A stretch of 64,000 bases of DNA, taken from Ancylobacter polymorphus. Lineage in GTDB: Bacteria; Pseudomonadota; Alphaproteobacteria; Rhizobiales; Xanthobacteraceae. A program made the translations under genes and the position numbers. Within the stretch, counting starts at the first letter, position 1; every line of letters starts with the position of its first letter. Below the pieces are notes generated by a model. That model was not told the DNA's origin, searched no databases, and worked only from the letters and a program-made list of their open reading frames with translations. Positions 1 to 8,809 of this stretch are shown piece by piece. The stretch is from NCBI RefSeq assembly GCF_030813495.1, contig NZ_JAUSUI010000006.1, forward strand, positions 372,001-436,000. Direction: 5' to 3'.

Positions 1-801
1 ATGAACCGCACGCTGTTCTTCGGCCAGTACAAGCGCACCTCGAGCTATTTCCAGAACACCGAGCTCGCCTCTTCGGGCCTGCCGACTGGCAAGGAGCTGG
101 AGATTCTGGAAAGCGTCCGCGACAAGATTCCCGAAAGCGTCTTCACCAAGCCTTATGAGAACCCGCCGTCGGGCAGCGAGGGCATTCGCCGCTCCAATCT
201 GCGCGAGGCGGCGCAGCTTCTGCGCGCGGCCGGCTATGAGGTGAAGGACGGCAAGCTGGTGAATGCCAAGGGTGAGCCCTTCACGCTTGAGATTCTGATC
301 GGCAACCCGGCCTTCGAGCGCGTCGCCCTGTTCTACAAGCCGTCGCTGGAACGGCTCGGGATCACTGTCACCGTCCGTCAGGTCGACACGTCGCAGTACA
401 TCAACCGCACCCGCGCCCGCGATTATGACATGATCATCACCGGCTGGGGGCAGTCGCTCTCGCCCGGCAATGAGCAGCGCGACTTCTGGGGCTCCAGCGC
501 CGCTGACCGCGAGGGATCGGGCAACCATGCCGGCATCAAGGACCCCGGCATCGACGCGCTGATCGAGAAGGTGATCTACGCCAAGGACCGCGAGGAGCTC
601 GTCGCCGCCACCCATGCGCTCGACCGGGTGCTGCTGGCGCATGACTATGTGATCCCGAGCTGGACCTACCCCAACACCCGGACGGCGCGCTGGAACCGCT
701 TCAGCCATCCCGAGAAAATGCCGGAATATGGCGGCGACGCCTTCCCCACCATCTGGTGGTGGGACGCGGAGAAGGCGGCCAAGACCGGGGCGGCACGATG
801 A
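1..801 (+). CDS. Peptide ABC transporter substrate-binding protein, C-terminal part (YejA-like, copy 1)
   Basis: Family 5 extracellular solute-binding protein, truncated at its N-terminus by the window edge: only about the last 266 residues of a protein normally near 600 residues are visible. It aligns along its whole visible length with the next gene (shared features include the SYFQN / SFFEN block, the LLREAG / LLRAAG block and a tryptophan-rich end), so the two are tandem paralogues. It should bind an oligopeptide or microcin-C-like ligand in the periplasm and deliver it to the YejBEF membrane complex downstream. Its TGA overlaps the next start as ATGA, indicating translational coupling. 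The in-frame ATG at base 1 is an internal methionine, not a start. Confidence 0.85.
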   Translation: MNRTLFFGQYKRTSSYFQNTELASSGLPTGKELEILESVRDKIPESVFTKPYENPPSGSEGIRRSNLREAAQLLRAAGYEVKDGKLVNAKGEPFTLEILIGNPAFERVALFYKPSLERLGITVTVRQVDTSQYINRTRARDYDMIITGWGQSLSPGNEQRDFWGSSAADREGSGNHAGIKDPGIDALIEKVIYAKDREELVAATHALDRVLLAHDYVIPSWTYPNTRTARWNRFSHPEKMPEYGGDAFPTIWWWDAEKAAKTGAAR

Positions 802-2717
802 GCGGGCCGCTGCCGGCCCCGCTTTCCCGCCGCGCTCTGATGGCGCTGGCGGCCGGTACCGTAGCCTTGCCCTGGCTCGGTCGCCGCGCCGTGGCGCAGC
901 CGGCGCCGGCAGCTCCCTCGACGGCGGTCGCGCCGGATTCCACCCTCGGGCCGGAGCGCCACGGCCTCTCCATTTTCGGCGATCTGAAATACCCCGCCGA
1001 TTTTGCCCATTTCGACTATGTCGATCCGGCGTCTCCGAAGGGCGGCACCTTCTCGCAGATCGGTCCCACCATCGCCTTCAACCAGTCGTTCCAGACCTTC
1101 AACACGCTGAACGGCTATATCCTCAAGGGCGATGCGGCGCAGGGCGTCGAGCTGCTCTTCGACACGCTGATGACGCGCGCCTATGACGAGCCGGACGCGC
1201 TCTACGGGTTGGTGGCGCAGAGCGTCGCCGTTTCGGAGGACGGCACGCTCTACCGCTTCCGCCTGCGCCCGCAGGCGCGCTTCCATGACGGCTCCAAGCT
1301 CACCGCCGAGGATGTCGCTTACTCGCTCACCCTGCTGAAGGAGAAGGGCCATCCCGTCATCGCGCAGAATCTGCGCGATCTCGTGAGCGCGCAGGCGGAG
1401 GGCGAGGAGGTCGCCGTGCTCCGCTTCGCGCCGACGCGGGCACGCGATGTGCCGCTGTTCGCCGCCTCGCTGCCGATCTTCTCCAAGGCCTATTACAGCG
1501 CCCATCCCTTCGACGCGAGCACGCTGGAGGTGCCGCTCGGTTCCGGCCCCTATCGCGTGGGTCCGTTCGAGGTCGGCCGTTACATCGAATATCGCCGCGA
1601 CCCCGCCTATTGGGGCAACGGGCTGCCGGTGAATGTTGGCGTGAATAATTTCGACGTGCTGCGCTACGAGTATTTCCGCGATCGCGAGGTCGGCTTCGAG
1701 GCGTTCAAGGCGCGGGCCTATCTGTTCCGGCAGGAATTCACCGCGCGCAGCTGGGCCACGGGCTATAATTTCCCGGCGCTGAACGAGGGCAGGGTGAAGC
1801 GCGAGACCCTGCCCGATCGCACCCCCTCCGGGGCGCAGGGCTGGTTCCTCAATCTGCGCCGGCCGAAATTTGCCGATCCGCGCGTGCGCGAGGCGCTGTC
1901 CTATGCGTTCGATTTCGAGTGGACCAACAAGAACCTGATGTTCGATGCCTATAGGCGCACGACATCCTTCTTCGAGAATTCCGACCTTGAAGCGCAAGGT
2001 CCGGCCGGGCCGGACGAAGTGGCGCTGATCGAACGCATCGCTGGCCGGCTCACGCCGGAAGACATCGCCGTGCTCAAGGCGCCGCCCTGGAGCCCGCCGG
2101 TCTCCGATGGCTCCGGCCAGGATCGCGCTTTGCTGCGCAAGGGCACGCAGCTGCTGCGCGAGGCGGGATGGGTCATCAAGGATGGCCGCCTCGTCGACCC
2201 GCAGGGCAACGGGCTTTCCATCGAGTTTCTCGACGACGAGAACGGGCTGGAACGTCACACCGCGCCCTTCATCAAGAACCTCAAGCTGCTCGGCATCGAA
2301 GCGCATTTCCGCCTGGTCGATTCGCCGCAATATCAGCGCCGGCTCAACGATTTCGACTTCGACACAACGGTGCGGCGCTTCTCCATGTCGACCGTGCCGG
2401 GCGAGTCGCTGCGCAATTATTTCGGCTCGGCGGCAGCCTCCATTCCGGGCTCCAACAACCTCTCCGGCATCGCCGATCCGGTGGTTGATCTTTTGATCGA
2501 GGAAGTGATCACGGCGCCGACGCGCGACAAGCTGCGCACCGCCTGCCGCGTCCTCGACCGCCGCCTGCGGGCCGGGCGCTACTGGGTGCCGCAATGGTAC
2601 TCTGCCGAATTCCGCATCGCCTTCTGGGACGAGTTCGGCTGGCCAAGCGCGCCGCGCCCCACCTATGCCCGCGCCATACCGGACATCTGGTCGCCGCGTA
2701 CGCGCTCGGCGGGGTGA
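798..2717 (+). CDS. Peptide ABC transporter substrate-binding protein (YejA-like, copy 2)
   Basis: Second family 5 solute-binding protein, 639 aa. The start at 798 is chosen because it overlaps the upstream stop (ATGA) and gives a twin-arginine-like leader (SRRALMALAAG, then a hydrophobic stretch and an AVAQP cleavage region); an in-frame upstream ATG at 756 would lie inside the previous gene. The body has the usual SBP_bac_5 features: early GLSIFGDLKYP, the FHDGSKLTAEDV block and the GSGPYRVG block. It is the periplasmic binding component of the Yej-type importer encoded next. Having two different binding proteins ahead of one permease set suggests two related ligands. Confidence 0.9.
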   Translation: MSGPLPAPLSRRALMALAAGTVALPWLGRRAVAQPAPAAPSTAVAPDSTLGPERHGLSIFGDLKYPADFAHFDYVDPASPKGGTFSQIGPTIAFNQSFQTFNTLNGYILKGDAAQGVELLFDTLMTRAYDEPDALYGLVAQSVAVSEDGTLYRFRLRPQARFHDGSKLTAEDVAYSLTLLKEKGHPVIAQNLRDLVSAQAEGEEVAVLRFAPTRARDVPLFAASLPIFSKAYYSAHPFDASTLEVPLGSGPYRVGPFEVGRYIEYRRDPAYWGNGLPVNVGVNNFDVLRYEYFRDREVGFEAFKARAYLFRQEFTARSWATGYNFPALNEGRVKRETLPDRTPSGAQGWFLNLRRPKFADPRVREALSYAFDFEWTNKNLMFDAYRRTTSFFENSDLEAQGPAGPDEVALIERIAGRLTPEDIAVLKAPPWSPPVSDGSGQDRALLRKGTQLLREAGWVIKDGRLVDPQGNGLSIEFLDDENGLERHTAPFIKNLKLLGIEAHFRLVDSPQYQRRLNDFDFDTTVRRFSMSTVPGESLRNYFGSAAASIPGSNNLSGIADPVVDLLIEEVITAPTRDKLRTACRVLDRRLRAGRYWVPQWYSAEFRIAFWDEFGWPSAPRPTYARAIPDIWSPRTRSAG

Positions 2718-2815
2718 GACCGGCAGCACCCGTTGTCGCGCATGAACGGACGTTAAGTTGACGCGGCCCCGACCGCCCGCCACCTTGGACCCGCCTCGCG
2801 GAGAAACCCGACCGA

Positions 2816-3922
2816 ATGCTCGCCTATATCGTCCGACGCATCGCGCTGATGGTGCCGACCGTGATCGGCATCATGCTGATTTCCTTCGTGGTGGTGCAGT
2901 TTGCGCCTGGCGGGCCGGTGGAGCGGGTGATCGCCGAGCTGACCGGGCAGGGGAGTTCAGCCACCGCCCGCATCTCCGGCAGCGGCGGCGATTTCGGCGG
3001 CATGCCGCAGAGTGCGCCGGGGGGTGATCCTGTCTCCTCGAAATATCGCGGCGCGCAGGGGCTGGACCCCGCCTTCATCAAGGAATTGGAGCGGCAATTC
3101 GGCTTCGATAAACCGGCGCATGAGCGCTTCTTCAAGATGCTGTGGGACTATGCCCGCTTCGATTTCGGCCGGTCCTATTTCCGCGATGTCTCGGTGGTCG
3201 ACCTCGTCATCGAGAAAATGCCGGTGTCGATCTCGCTTGGCCTGTGGATGATGCTGATCAGCTACGGCATTTCCATCCCGCTCGGCATTGCCAAAGCCGT
3301 GCGGGATGGTTCGCGCTTCGACATGTGGACCTCGGCGGTCATCGTGGTCGGCTATGCGATACCCGGCTTCCTGTTCGCCATCCTGCTGGTCATCCTGTTC
3401 GCCGGAGGCTCGTTCTTCTCCTGGTTCCCGTTGCGCGGGCTGACCTCCGACAATTGGGAGCAGCTTTCGCTGACCGGAAAGATACTCGATTATTTCTGGC
3501 ACCTGGTGCTGCCGATCACCTCCATGGTGCTGGGGGCCTTCGCCACCACGGCCTTGCTGACCAAGAATTCGTTCCTTGACGAGATCCGGAAGCAATATGT
3601 CGTCACCGCGCGGATGAAGGGGCTCTCCGAGCGGCGCGTCCTTTACGGCCACGTGTTCCGTAACGCCATGCTGATCGTCATCGCCGGCTTTCCAGGCGCC
3701 TTCGTCGGCGCCTTCTTCACCGGCTCGCTGCTGATCGAAACCATCTTCTCGCTCGACGGTCTCGGCCTTCTCGGCTTCGAGAGCGTGCTCAACCGCGACT
3801 ATCCCGTGGTGTTCGCCAATCTCTACATCTTCTCGCTGGTGGGGCTGGTGGTGAACCTCATTTCCGACCTCACCTATACCTGGGTCGATCCGCGCATCGA
3901 CTTCGACACGCGGGACGTCTGA
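2816..3922 (+). CDS. yejB: Microcin C/peptide ABC transporter permease YejB
   Basis: Inner-membrane permease of 368 aa, binding-protein-dependent transport family. The N-terminus (MLAYIVRRIALMVPTVIGIM) is the classic first helix of DppB/OppB/YejB permeases. The extended periplasmic segment after helix 1 (about residues 45-100) and the length over 360 aa favour YejB over DppB, which is shorter. The EAA-type cytoplasmic loop is seen near YVVTARMKGLSERRVLYGHVFRNA. It lies 98 bp downstream of the second binding protein and 2 bp before yejE, so it is in the same operon. Confidence 0.9.
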   Translation: MLAYIVRRIALMVPTVIGIMLISFVVVQFAPGGPVERVIAELTGQGSSATARISGSGGDFGGMPQSAPGGDPVSSKYRGAQGLDPAFIKELERQFGFDKPAHERFFKMLWDYARFDFGRSYFRDVSVVDLVIEKMPVSISLGLWMMLISYGISIPLGIAKAVRDGSRFDMWTSAVIVVGYAIPGFLFAILLVILFAGGSFFSWFPLRGLTSDNWEQLSLTGKILDYFWHLVLPITSMVLGAFATTALLTKNSFLDEIRKQYVVTARMKGLSERRVLYGHVFRNAMLIVIAGFPGAFVGAFFTGSLLIETIFSLDGLGLLGFESVLNRDYPVVFANLYIFSLVGLVVNLISDLTYTWVDPRIDFDTRDV

Positions 3923-3924
3923 AC

Positions 3925-5082
3925 ATGGACGCCAACGCCGCCGTGCCGACCGACCCCGCCGCCTCCGCCGCGCCGCGCCGCCCGTGGCTCTCACCGCTGA
4001 ACCAGCGCCGCCTCGCCAATTTCAAGCGCAACCGGCGCGGCTGGTGGAGCTTCTGGATTTTCTCGGTGCTGTTCATCCTCAGCCTCGGCGCGGAGCTCAT
4101 CGCCAACGACAAGCCGTTCCTGGTGGAATATGACGGCGGCTATTATTTCCCCGGCCTCGTCGCGTATCCGGAGACCACCTTCGGCGGCGATTTCGAGACC
4201 GAGGCGGACTACCGCGACCCCTATTTGCAGAACCTGGTCCGCGAGAAGGGCGGCTGGATGGTGTGGCCGCCGATCCGCTACTCCTATTCCACCCATAATC
4301 TCGACCTGCCGACCCCGGCCCCTTCGCCCCCGACCTGGATGCTGACCGAAGCGCAATGCGCGCCTGTCGTGGAGAAGCTCGGCCGCACCGGCGGCTGCGA
4401 CGCGCTGGAGTGGAACTGGCTCGGGACGGACGATCAGGGCCGCGACGTGCTGGCCCGGCTGATCTACGGCTTCCGGCTGTCGGTGCTGTTCGGTCTGATC
4501 CTCACGCTGATCTCGTCGGTCGTCGGCGTGGCTGCGGGCGCGGTGCAGGGCTATTTCGGCGGCTGGACCGACCTCATCTTCCAGCGGTTCATCGAGATAT
4601 GGACCGCCATTCCGGCGCTCTATCTGCTGCTCATCATCTCCTCCATCCTCGCCCCCGGCTTCTGGGTGCTGCTCGGCATTCTGCTACTGTTCTCCTGGGT
4701 AGCGCTGGTGGGGCTGGTGCGGGCGGAATTCCTGCGCGCACGCAATTTCGAATATGTGCAGGCGGCGCGGGCGCTCGGCGTGTCCAACGCGGTGCTGATG
4801 TGGCGGCACATGCTGCCCAACGCGATGGTGGCGACGCTGACCATGCTGCCCTTCATCGTCTCCTCCTCGGTGATGACGCTGACCGCGCTGGATTTCCTCG
4901 GCTTCGGCCTGCCGCCCGGCTCGCCTTCGCTGGGCGAATTGCTGGCGCAGGGCAAGGCCAATGTGCAGGCGCCCTGGCTTGGCCTCACCGGCTTCTTCAC
5001 CCTCGCCATCATGCTAAGCCTGCTCATCTTCATCGGCGAAGCCGTGCGCGACGCCTTCGACCCGCGGAAGACCTTCCAGTGA
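3925..5082 (+). CDS. yejE: Microcin C/peptide ABC transporter permease YejE
   Basis: Second permease, 385 aa. An N-terminal OppC_N-type segment (SPLNQRRLANFKRNRRGWWS) precedes helix 1, followed by a long periplasmic insert with tyrosine and tryptophan-rich text (about residues 70-165) that is typical of YejE, then the transmembrane domain with an EAA loop (EYVQAARALGVSNAVLMWRH). It pairs with YejB to form the membrane channel. Its stop codon overlaps the GTG start of the ATPase gene. Confidence 0.9.
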   Translation: MDANAAVPTDPAASAAPRRPWLSPLNQRRLANFKRNRRGWWSFWIFSVLFILSLGAELIANDKPFLVEYDGGYYFPGLVAYPETTFGGDFETEADYRDPYLQNLVREKGGWMVWPPIRYSYSTHNLDLPTPAPSPPTWMLTEAQCAPVVEKLGRTGGCDALEWNWLGTDDQGRDVLARLIYGFRLSVLFGLILTLISSVVGVAAGAVQGYFGGWTDLIFQRFIEIWTAIPALYLLLIISSILAPGFWVLLGILLLFSWVALVGLVRAEFLRARNFEYVQAARALGVSNAVLMWRHMLPNAMVATLTMLPFIVSSSVMTLTALDFLGFGLPPGSPSLGELLAQGKANVQAPWLGLTGFFTLAIMLSLLIFIGEAVRDAFDPRKTFQ

Positions 5083-6710
5083 GCGAAACGCCGTTGAACG
5101 ACGACCCTCTTCTTTCCGTCCGCGATCTCTCCGTCGCCTTCGCCCAGGGCGGGCGGTCGATGCTGGCGGTCGATCGCGTCTCCTTCGATGTCCGCCGCGG
5201 CGAGACGGTGGCGCTGGTGGGCGAGAGCGGGTCGGGCAAGTCGGTCACCGCGCTGTCCATCCTCAAGCTGTTGCACTATCCCGCCGCCAGCCACCCCTCC
5301 GGCGAGGTGCTGTTCCAGGGCGAGAACCTGTTGGCCATGGAGGAGCGCGAGATACGGCGGGTGCGCGGCAATGACATCACCATGGTGTTCCAGGAACCCA
5401 TGAGTTCGCTCAACCCTCTGCACACGGTGGAACAGCAGATCGCCGAAATCCTGTTCCTCCATCGCGGCATGCGCGGGCCAGCGGCGCGGGCGCGGGTGAT
5501 CGAACTCCTTGCCGAGGTCGGCATTCCCGAGCCGGAGACCCGGCTCGGTTCCTATCCGCACCAGCTTTCCGGCGGCCAGCGCCAGCGGGTGATGATCGCC
5601 ATGGCGCTCGCCAATGAGCCGAAGCTGCTCATCGCCGATGAGCCGACCACCGCGCTCGATGTGACCGTGCAGGCGCAGATCCTCAAGCTGTTGAAGGAAC
5701 TGCAGCGGCGGCTCGGTATGGCCATGCTGTTCATCACCCATGATCTCGGTATCGTGCGCAAGATTGCCGACCGGGTCTGCGTGATGAACCATGGCAAGAT
5801 CGTCGAAGAAGGTCTCGTTGGCGAACTCTTCGCCCATCCCCGCCATCCCTATACCCAGGCGCTGATCGCCGCCCAGCCACGCGGCAACCCCGCCTCGCCC
5901 CATCCCGAGGCGCCGGTGGTGCTGGAGACCACGGGTCTGATGGTCTGGTTTCCGATCAAGGCCGGGGTGATGCGCCGTACCGTCGGCCACATCAAGGCGG
6001 TGGATGGCATCTCGGTGGAAATCCGGCGCGGCGAAACGCTGGGCGTGGTGGGCGAGAGCGGCTCGGGCAAGACCACGCTCGGCCTCGCCCTGCTGCGGCT
6101 GATCTCCAGCGAGGGGCCGATCGTTTTCATGGGTGATCCCATCGACCGGCTCGGTTTCAAGCAGATGCGCGCCCGCCGCCAGGCGATGCAGGTGGTGTTC
6201 CAGGATCCGTTCGGCTCGCTCAGCCCCCGCATGTCGGTGGCCGATATCATCGGCGAGGGGCTGCGCGTGCACCACCCGAGGCTGTCTGCCGACGAGCGCG
6301 ATGCCCGCGTCGTCGCGGCGCTCACCGATGTGGGCCTGGATCCCGAGGCGCGCCACCGCTATCCCCACGAATTCTCCGGCGGTCAGCGCCAGCGCATCGC
6401 CATTGCCCGCGCCGTCGTGTTGGAGCCCTCCTTCATCGTGCTGGACGAGCCGACCAGCGCGCTCGACATGATCGTGCAGGCGCAGATCGTCGACCTGCTG
6501 CGCGACCTGCAGCAGAGGCGCGGCCTGACCTATCTGTTCATCAGCCACGATCTGCGTGTCGTCGCGGCTCTGGCCTCGCGGGTCATGGTGATGAAGGGCG
6601 GCGTGGTCGTGGAGGAGGGGCCGGCGGCCGACCTCTTCGCCCAGCCGAAGACCGCTTACACCCGGGCCCTGTTCGCGGCGGCCTTCGACATGGAGACGGC
6701 GCCGTTATGA
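5079..6710 (+). CDS. yejF: Peptide ABC transporter, double ATP-binding protein YejF
   Basis: ATPase of 543 aa with two complete nucleotide-binding domains in one chain. Domain 1 has Walker A GESGSGKS at about residues 48-55 and signature LSGGQRQRV near 163. Domain 2 has a second GESGSGKT near 326 and [14 protein letters not shown] near 430. OppD/F-type C-terminal tails follow each domain. The GTG at 5079 is chosen because it overlaps the yejE stop (GTGA) and gives the canonical N-terminus; the reading frame is open further upstream but there it only shadows yejE. It powers the YejABE importer and overlaps the next gene by 4 bp. Confidence 0.92.
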   Translation: MSETPLNDDPLLSVRDLSVAFAQGGRSMLAVDRVSFDVRRGETVALVGESGSGKSVTALSILKLLHYPAASHPSGEVLFQGENLLAMEEREIRRVRGNDITMVFQEPMSSLNPLHTVEQQIAEILFLHRGMRGPAARARVIELLAEVGIPEPETRLGSYPHQLSGGQRQRVMIAMALANEPKLLIADEPTTALDVTVQAQILKLLKELQRRLGMAMLFITHDLGIVRKIADRVCVMNHGKIVEEGLVGELFAHPRHPYTQALIAAQPRGNPASPHPEAPVVLETTGLMVWFPIKAGVMRRTVGHIKAVDGISVEIRRGETLGVVGESGSGKTTLGLALLRLISSEGPIVFMGDPIDRLGFKQMRARRQAMQVVFQDPFGSLSPRMSVADIIGEGLRVHHPRLSADERDARVVAALTDVGLDPEARHRYPHEFSGGQRQRIAIARAVVLEPSFIVLDEPTSALDMIVQAQIVDLLRDLQQRRGLTYLFISHDLRVVAALASRVMVMKGGVVVEEGPAADLFAQPKTAYTRALFAAAFDMETAPL

Positions 6711-7354
6711 GCGGGCGCGCCAAGGCGGGTGAGCTCGCGGATCGGTTCATCGCCGTCGACCTCAAGGCGCCGGAGAGCGTCGGAACCGGCTTCCGCCCCT
6801 ACCACCGTTTCATCGCCACCTTTGCCGGGGCGGGCGGGGCGCCGCTGCGCCAGCGCAGGGACATTCTGCGCGTCGGGCCGGTGGTGGGCGTGCTGGCCTA
6901 TGATCCCGGCGCGGCGTGTTTCGTGCTGATCCGCCAGTTCCGCCTCGGGGCGGAGCTGGCGACCGGGCAGGGGGAACTGGTGGAGATTGCCGCCGGCCTC
7001 ATCGATCCCGGCGAGGAGGCGGAGGCGGCGGCCCGGCGCGAATGCGTGGAAGAGATCGGCGTTGCCCCGCGCGCCCTGCTGCCCATGGCCCGCTTCCTTC
7101 CCAGCCCCGGCGTGACGGACGAGCACGCCACGATCTATCTCGGGCTGGTCGATTCGTCTGCCGTGCCCGACATCGCCGGCGAGCCGGGCGAGACCGAGCT
7201 GACCCTGCCGTTTCTGGTGCCGGTGGAGGAGGCGCTGGCGGCGCTTTCCGCCCCGTCTCCCGCGCCCGTCGCCAATGGCTTCGTGCTGATCGCCCTGCAT
7301 TGGTTCGCGTTGAACCGGGCGCGGGTGGACGCCTTCGTCGCGGCGAACGGCTAG
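6707..7354 (+). CDS. NUDIX hydrolase, ADP-ribose pyrophosphatase-like
   Basis: Cytoplasmic NUDIX protein of 215 aa. The Nudix box is complete: it starts at GLIDPGEEAEAAARRE and continues CVEEIGV, giving the G-x5-E-x7-REUxEExGU pattern. Sequence before it (VVGVLAYDPG...VLIRQFRLGAE) and the length fit ADP-ribose or nucleoside-diphosphate-sugar pyrophosphatases. It overlaps yejF by ATGA, so it is the last gene of the Yej operon. The role within a peptide importer operon is not obvious and could be housekeeping. Its TAG stop lies inside the left arm of the palindromic element that follows. Confidence 0.85.
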   Translation: MSGRAKAGELADRFIAVDLKAPESVGTGFRPYHRFIATFAGAGGAPLRQRRDILRVGPVVGVLAYDPGAACFVLIRQFRLGAELATGQGELVEIAAGLIDPGEEAEAAARRECVEEIGVAPRALLPMARFLPSPGVTDEHATIYLGLVDSSAVPDIAGEPGETELTLPFLVPVEEALAALSAPSPAPVANGFVLIALHWFALNRARVDAFVAANG

Positions 7355-7467
7355 AGCCTGATCCGATCAGGTTGAATCAACCTGATCGGTGAATCAGTCT
7401 CCAGAGTATTGATAGAGGACGTTTTACCGATCTGATTGCGATGCAGTCAGATCGGAACGTGCTCTAG
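7351..7467. repeat. Compound palindromic element between convergent genes
   Basis: A 117-bp element. Outer 7-bp arms CTAGAGC (7351-7357) and GCTCTAG (7461-7467) are perfect inverted repeats. Inside are a perfect 13-bp hairpin (CCGATCAGGTTGA 7363-7375, one-base spacer, complement 7377-7389) and a second hairpin with 9-bp arms (CCGATCTGA 7427-7435, TCAGATCGG 7447-7455). Both hairpins begin with CCGATC. The structure resembles the dispersed palindromic intergenic elements of rhizobia. It can act as a bidirectional terminator. The TAG stops of both flanking genes fall within its outer arms. Confidence 0.8.
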
Positions 7468-8312
7468 AGACGGCGGACGCTGCGCAGCGATGTGCCACTG
7501 GCCTCGATGCGGGCCAGCGCCGGTCCCAGCGGTTCGCGCACCACGGACATGAAATGCGCGGTCGCGTGCAGCAGCGTCGCGCCGTCCTCGACGATGCCGA
7601 CATGGCCGGGCCAGTAGAGCAGATCGCCGCGTCGCAACGCGCCGAGTTCACCGGAGAACGCCACTTCTGCCCCCACCGCTTTCTCCTGCATGTCGGTGTC
7701 GCGCGGGCAGGCATGGCCGCAGGCGGTGAGCGCCGCCTGCACCAGACCGGAACAGTCCAGCCCCAGGCTGGAGCGCCCGCCCCAGAGATAGGCGGCGCCG
7801 AGGAAGCGGGTGGCGACTGCGACGACGTCCGCCTCGAACGCATTGAGCGGCACGAGATGGTCGGCGAAGACGAAGCCGCCCTCTGCCGTCACTGCGAAAC
7901 GCTCCCGCGTGCTCGCGATGACGAGGCGGCTGCCAAAAGACAGCAGGTCGATCGGCGGCAGCTTGATCGATGGACCGGGAAACACCGGGGTGCGCAGGGC
8001 GCTCACCTTGTGCGTCGGCGCCGGGCCGGCTGGCGCGAGCGCCTCGGACGGGAGCCAGCCGACATAGGAATCCGCGTCGAGCTGGCCCCAGGCCCAGCCC
8101 TCGCCGGTGGTCTCATAGACCGTCACCGCCTCGCCATAGAGCGCTTCCGTGGTCAAGGGCGCCAGCGGGTCCGGCGTGGCGCGCACCGGCGCGGCCGGGC
8201 GGATGACGCGGTGCCGAGTGCCGTCGACAAAGCGCTCCGCCGTCACCACGCCCTGGAGATGGCGCGCGGCGAGGTCGGACCGGGCAGGGGTAAGGCGACG
8301 ATCGAAGGTCAC
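7464..8312 (-). CDS. C40 family peptidase (NlpC/P60 with SH3-like domain)
   Basis: Predicted peptidoglycan or peptide gamma-D-glutamyl hydrolase, 282 aa. The N-terminal part (about 35-100) looks like an SH3b domain (VRATPDPLAPLTTEAL...WGQLDADSYVGWL). The C-terminal NlpC/P60 domain carries the expected catalytic residues: Cys187 in LDCSGLVQ, His237 in PGHVGIVED and a third polar position at His249. No signal peptide is evident. The GTG start at 8312 is supported by AGGAG just upstream. It lies 30 bp after the MarR gene on the same strand, so the two are probably cotranscribed. Confidence 0.85.
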   Translation of the reverse strand: MTFDRRLTPARSDLAARHLQGVVTAERFVDGTRHRVIRPAAPVRATPDPLAPLTTEALYGEAVTVYETTGEGWAWGQLDADSYVGWLPSEALAPAGPAPTHKVSALRTPVFPGPSIKLPPIDLLSFGSRLVIASTRERFAVTAEGGFVFADHLVPLNAFEADVVAVATRFLGAAYLWGGRSSLGLDCSGLVQAALTACGHACPRDTDMQEKAVGAEVAFSGELGALRRGDLLYWPGHVGIVEDGATLLHATAHFMSVVREPLGPALARIEASGTSLRSVRRL

Positions 8313-8342
8313 AGGGCGCTCCTGCGCGAGGTGAGGCGACGT

Positions 8343-8693
8343 TCAGCGTGGCAGGGCACGGGCGGTGGCGACGACGAGATCGCCGAGCCGCTCCAGGTAG
8401 AGCGCGCCTTCCACCGTGCGCTGGATGATGACATTGCGTCGATCCGCCTCGTCGCGGCGCCGGGAGACAAGCCGTAACTGCCCCATCGTGTCGAGCGCGC
8501 GGGTAATCACGGGCTTGGTGACGCCCAACCGGGCGGCAAGCCCGCGCACCGTGTGCGGCGGCGCTTCGAGATAGACGCTGAGCAGGATGGCCAACTGGCG
8601 CTGGCTGAGATCGGGCGCGTCGTCGCGCACCTGCGCGAGGGAAAGCTCGTGCAGGAGACGCAACGCCTGCGATGGACGCAGCTCGACCGCCAT
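8343..8693 (-). CDS. MarR-family winged-helix regulator
   Basis: Small DNA-binding protein of 116 aa with a winged-helix core. The helix-turn-helix is visible at TVRGLAARLGVTKPVITRALDTMG, followed by the wing LRLVSRRRDEADRRNVIIQ, the DxRxx-type pattern of MarR proteins. It is shorter than most MarR proteins (about 140-150 aa) and lacks much of the helical dimerisation ends. It is the upstream gene of a two-gene unit with the NlpC/P60 peptidase, and its target is unknown. Confidence 0.75.
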   Translation of the reverse strand: MAVELRPSQALRLLHELSLAQVRDDAPDLSQRQLAILLSVYLEAPPHTVRGLAARLGVTKPVITRALDTMGQLRLVSRRRDEADRRNVIIQRTVEGALYLERLGDLVVATARALPR

Positions 8694-8809
8694 TGGCCTG
8701 TCCCCGGATCCGCAATCGTTACGGCTGCGGATTGTTCCGGACTATGGCGGGTCGGCGCCGAAGAAACCATTAACACCCGCGCGAGCGGCGTTCCGATCAT
8801 GCCGCAGCG

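Noticed and set aside
666-2783. 705-codon minus-strand open frame
   Set aside because: It is a shadow of the second YejA-like gene with no recognisable domain.
4356-5078. Extension of yejF upstream to 4356
   Set aside because: The extra residues are a frame shadow of yejE; the GTG at 5079 gives the canonical start.
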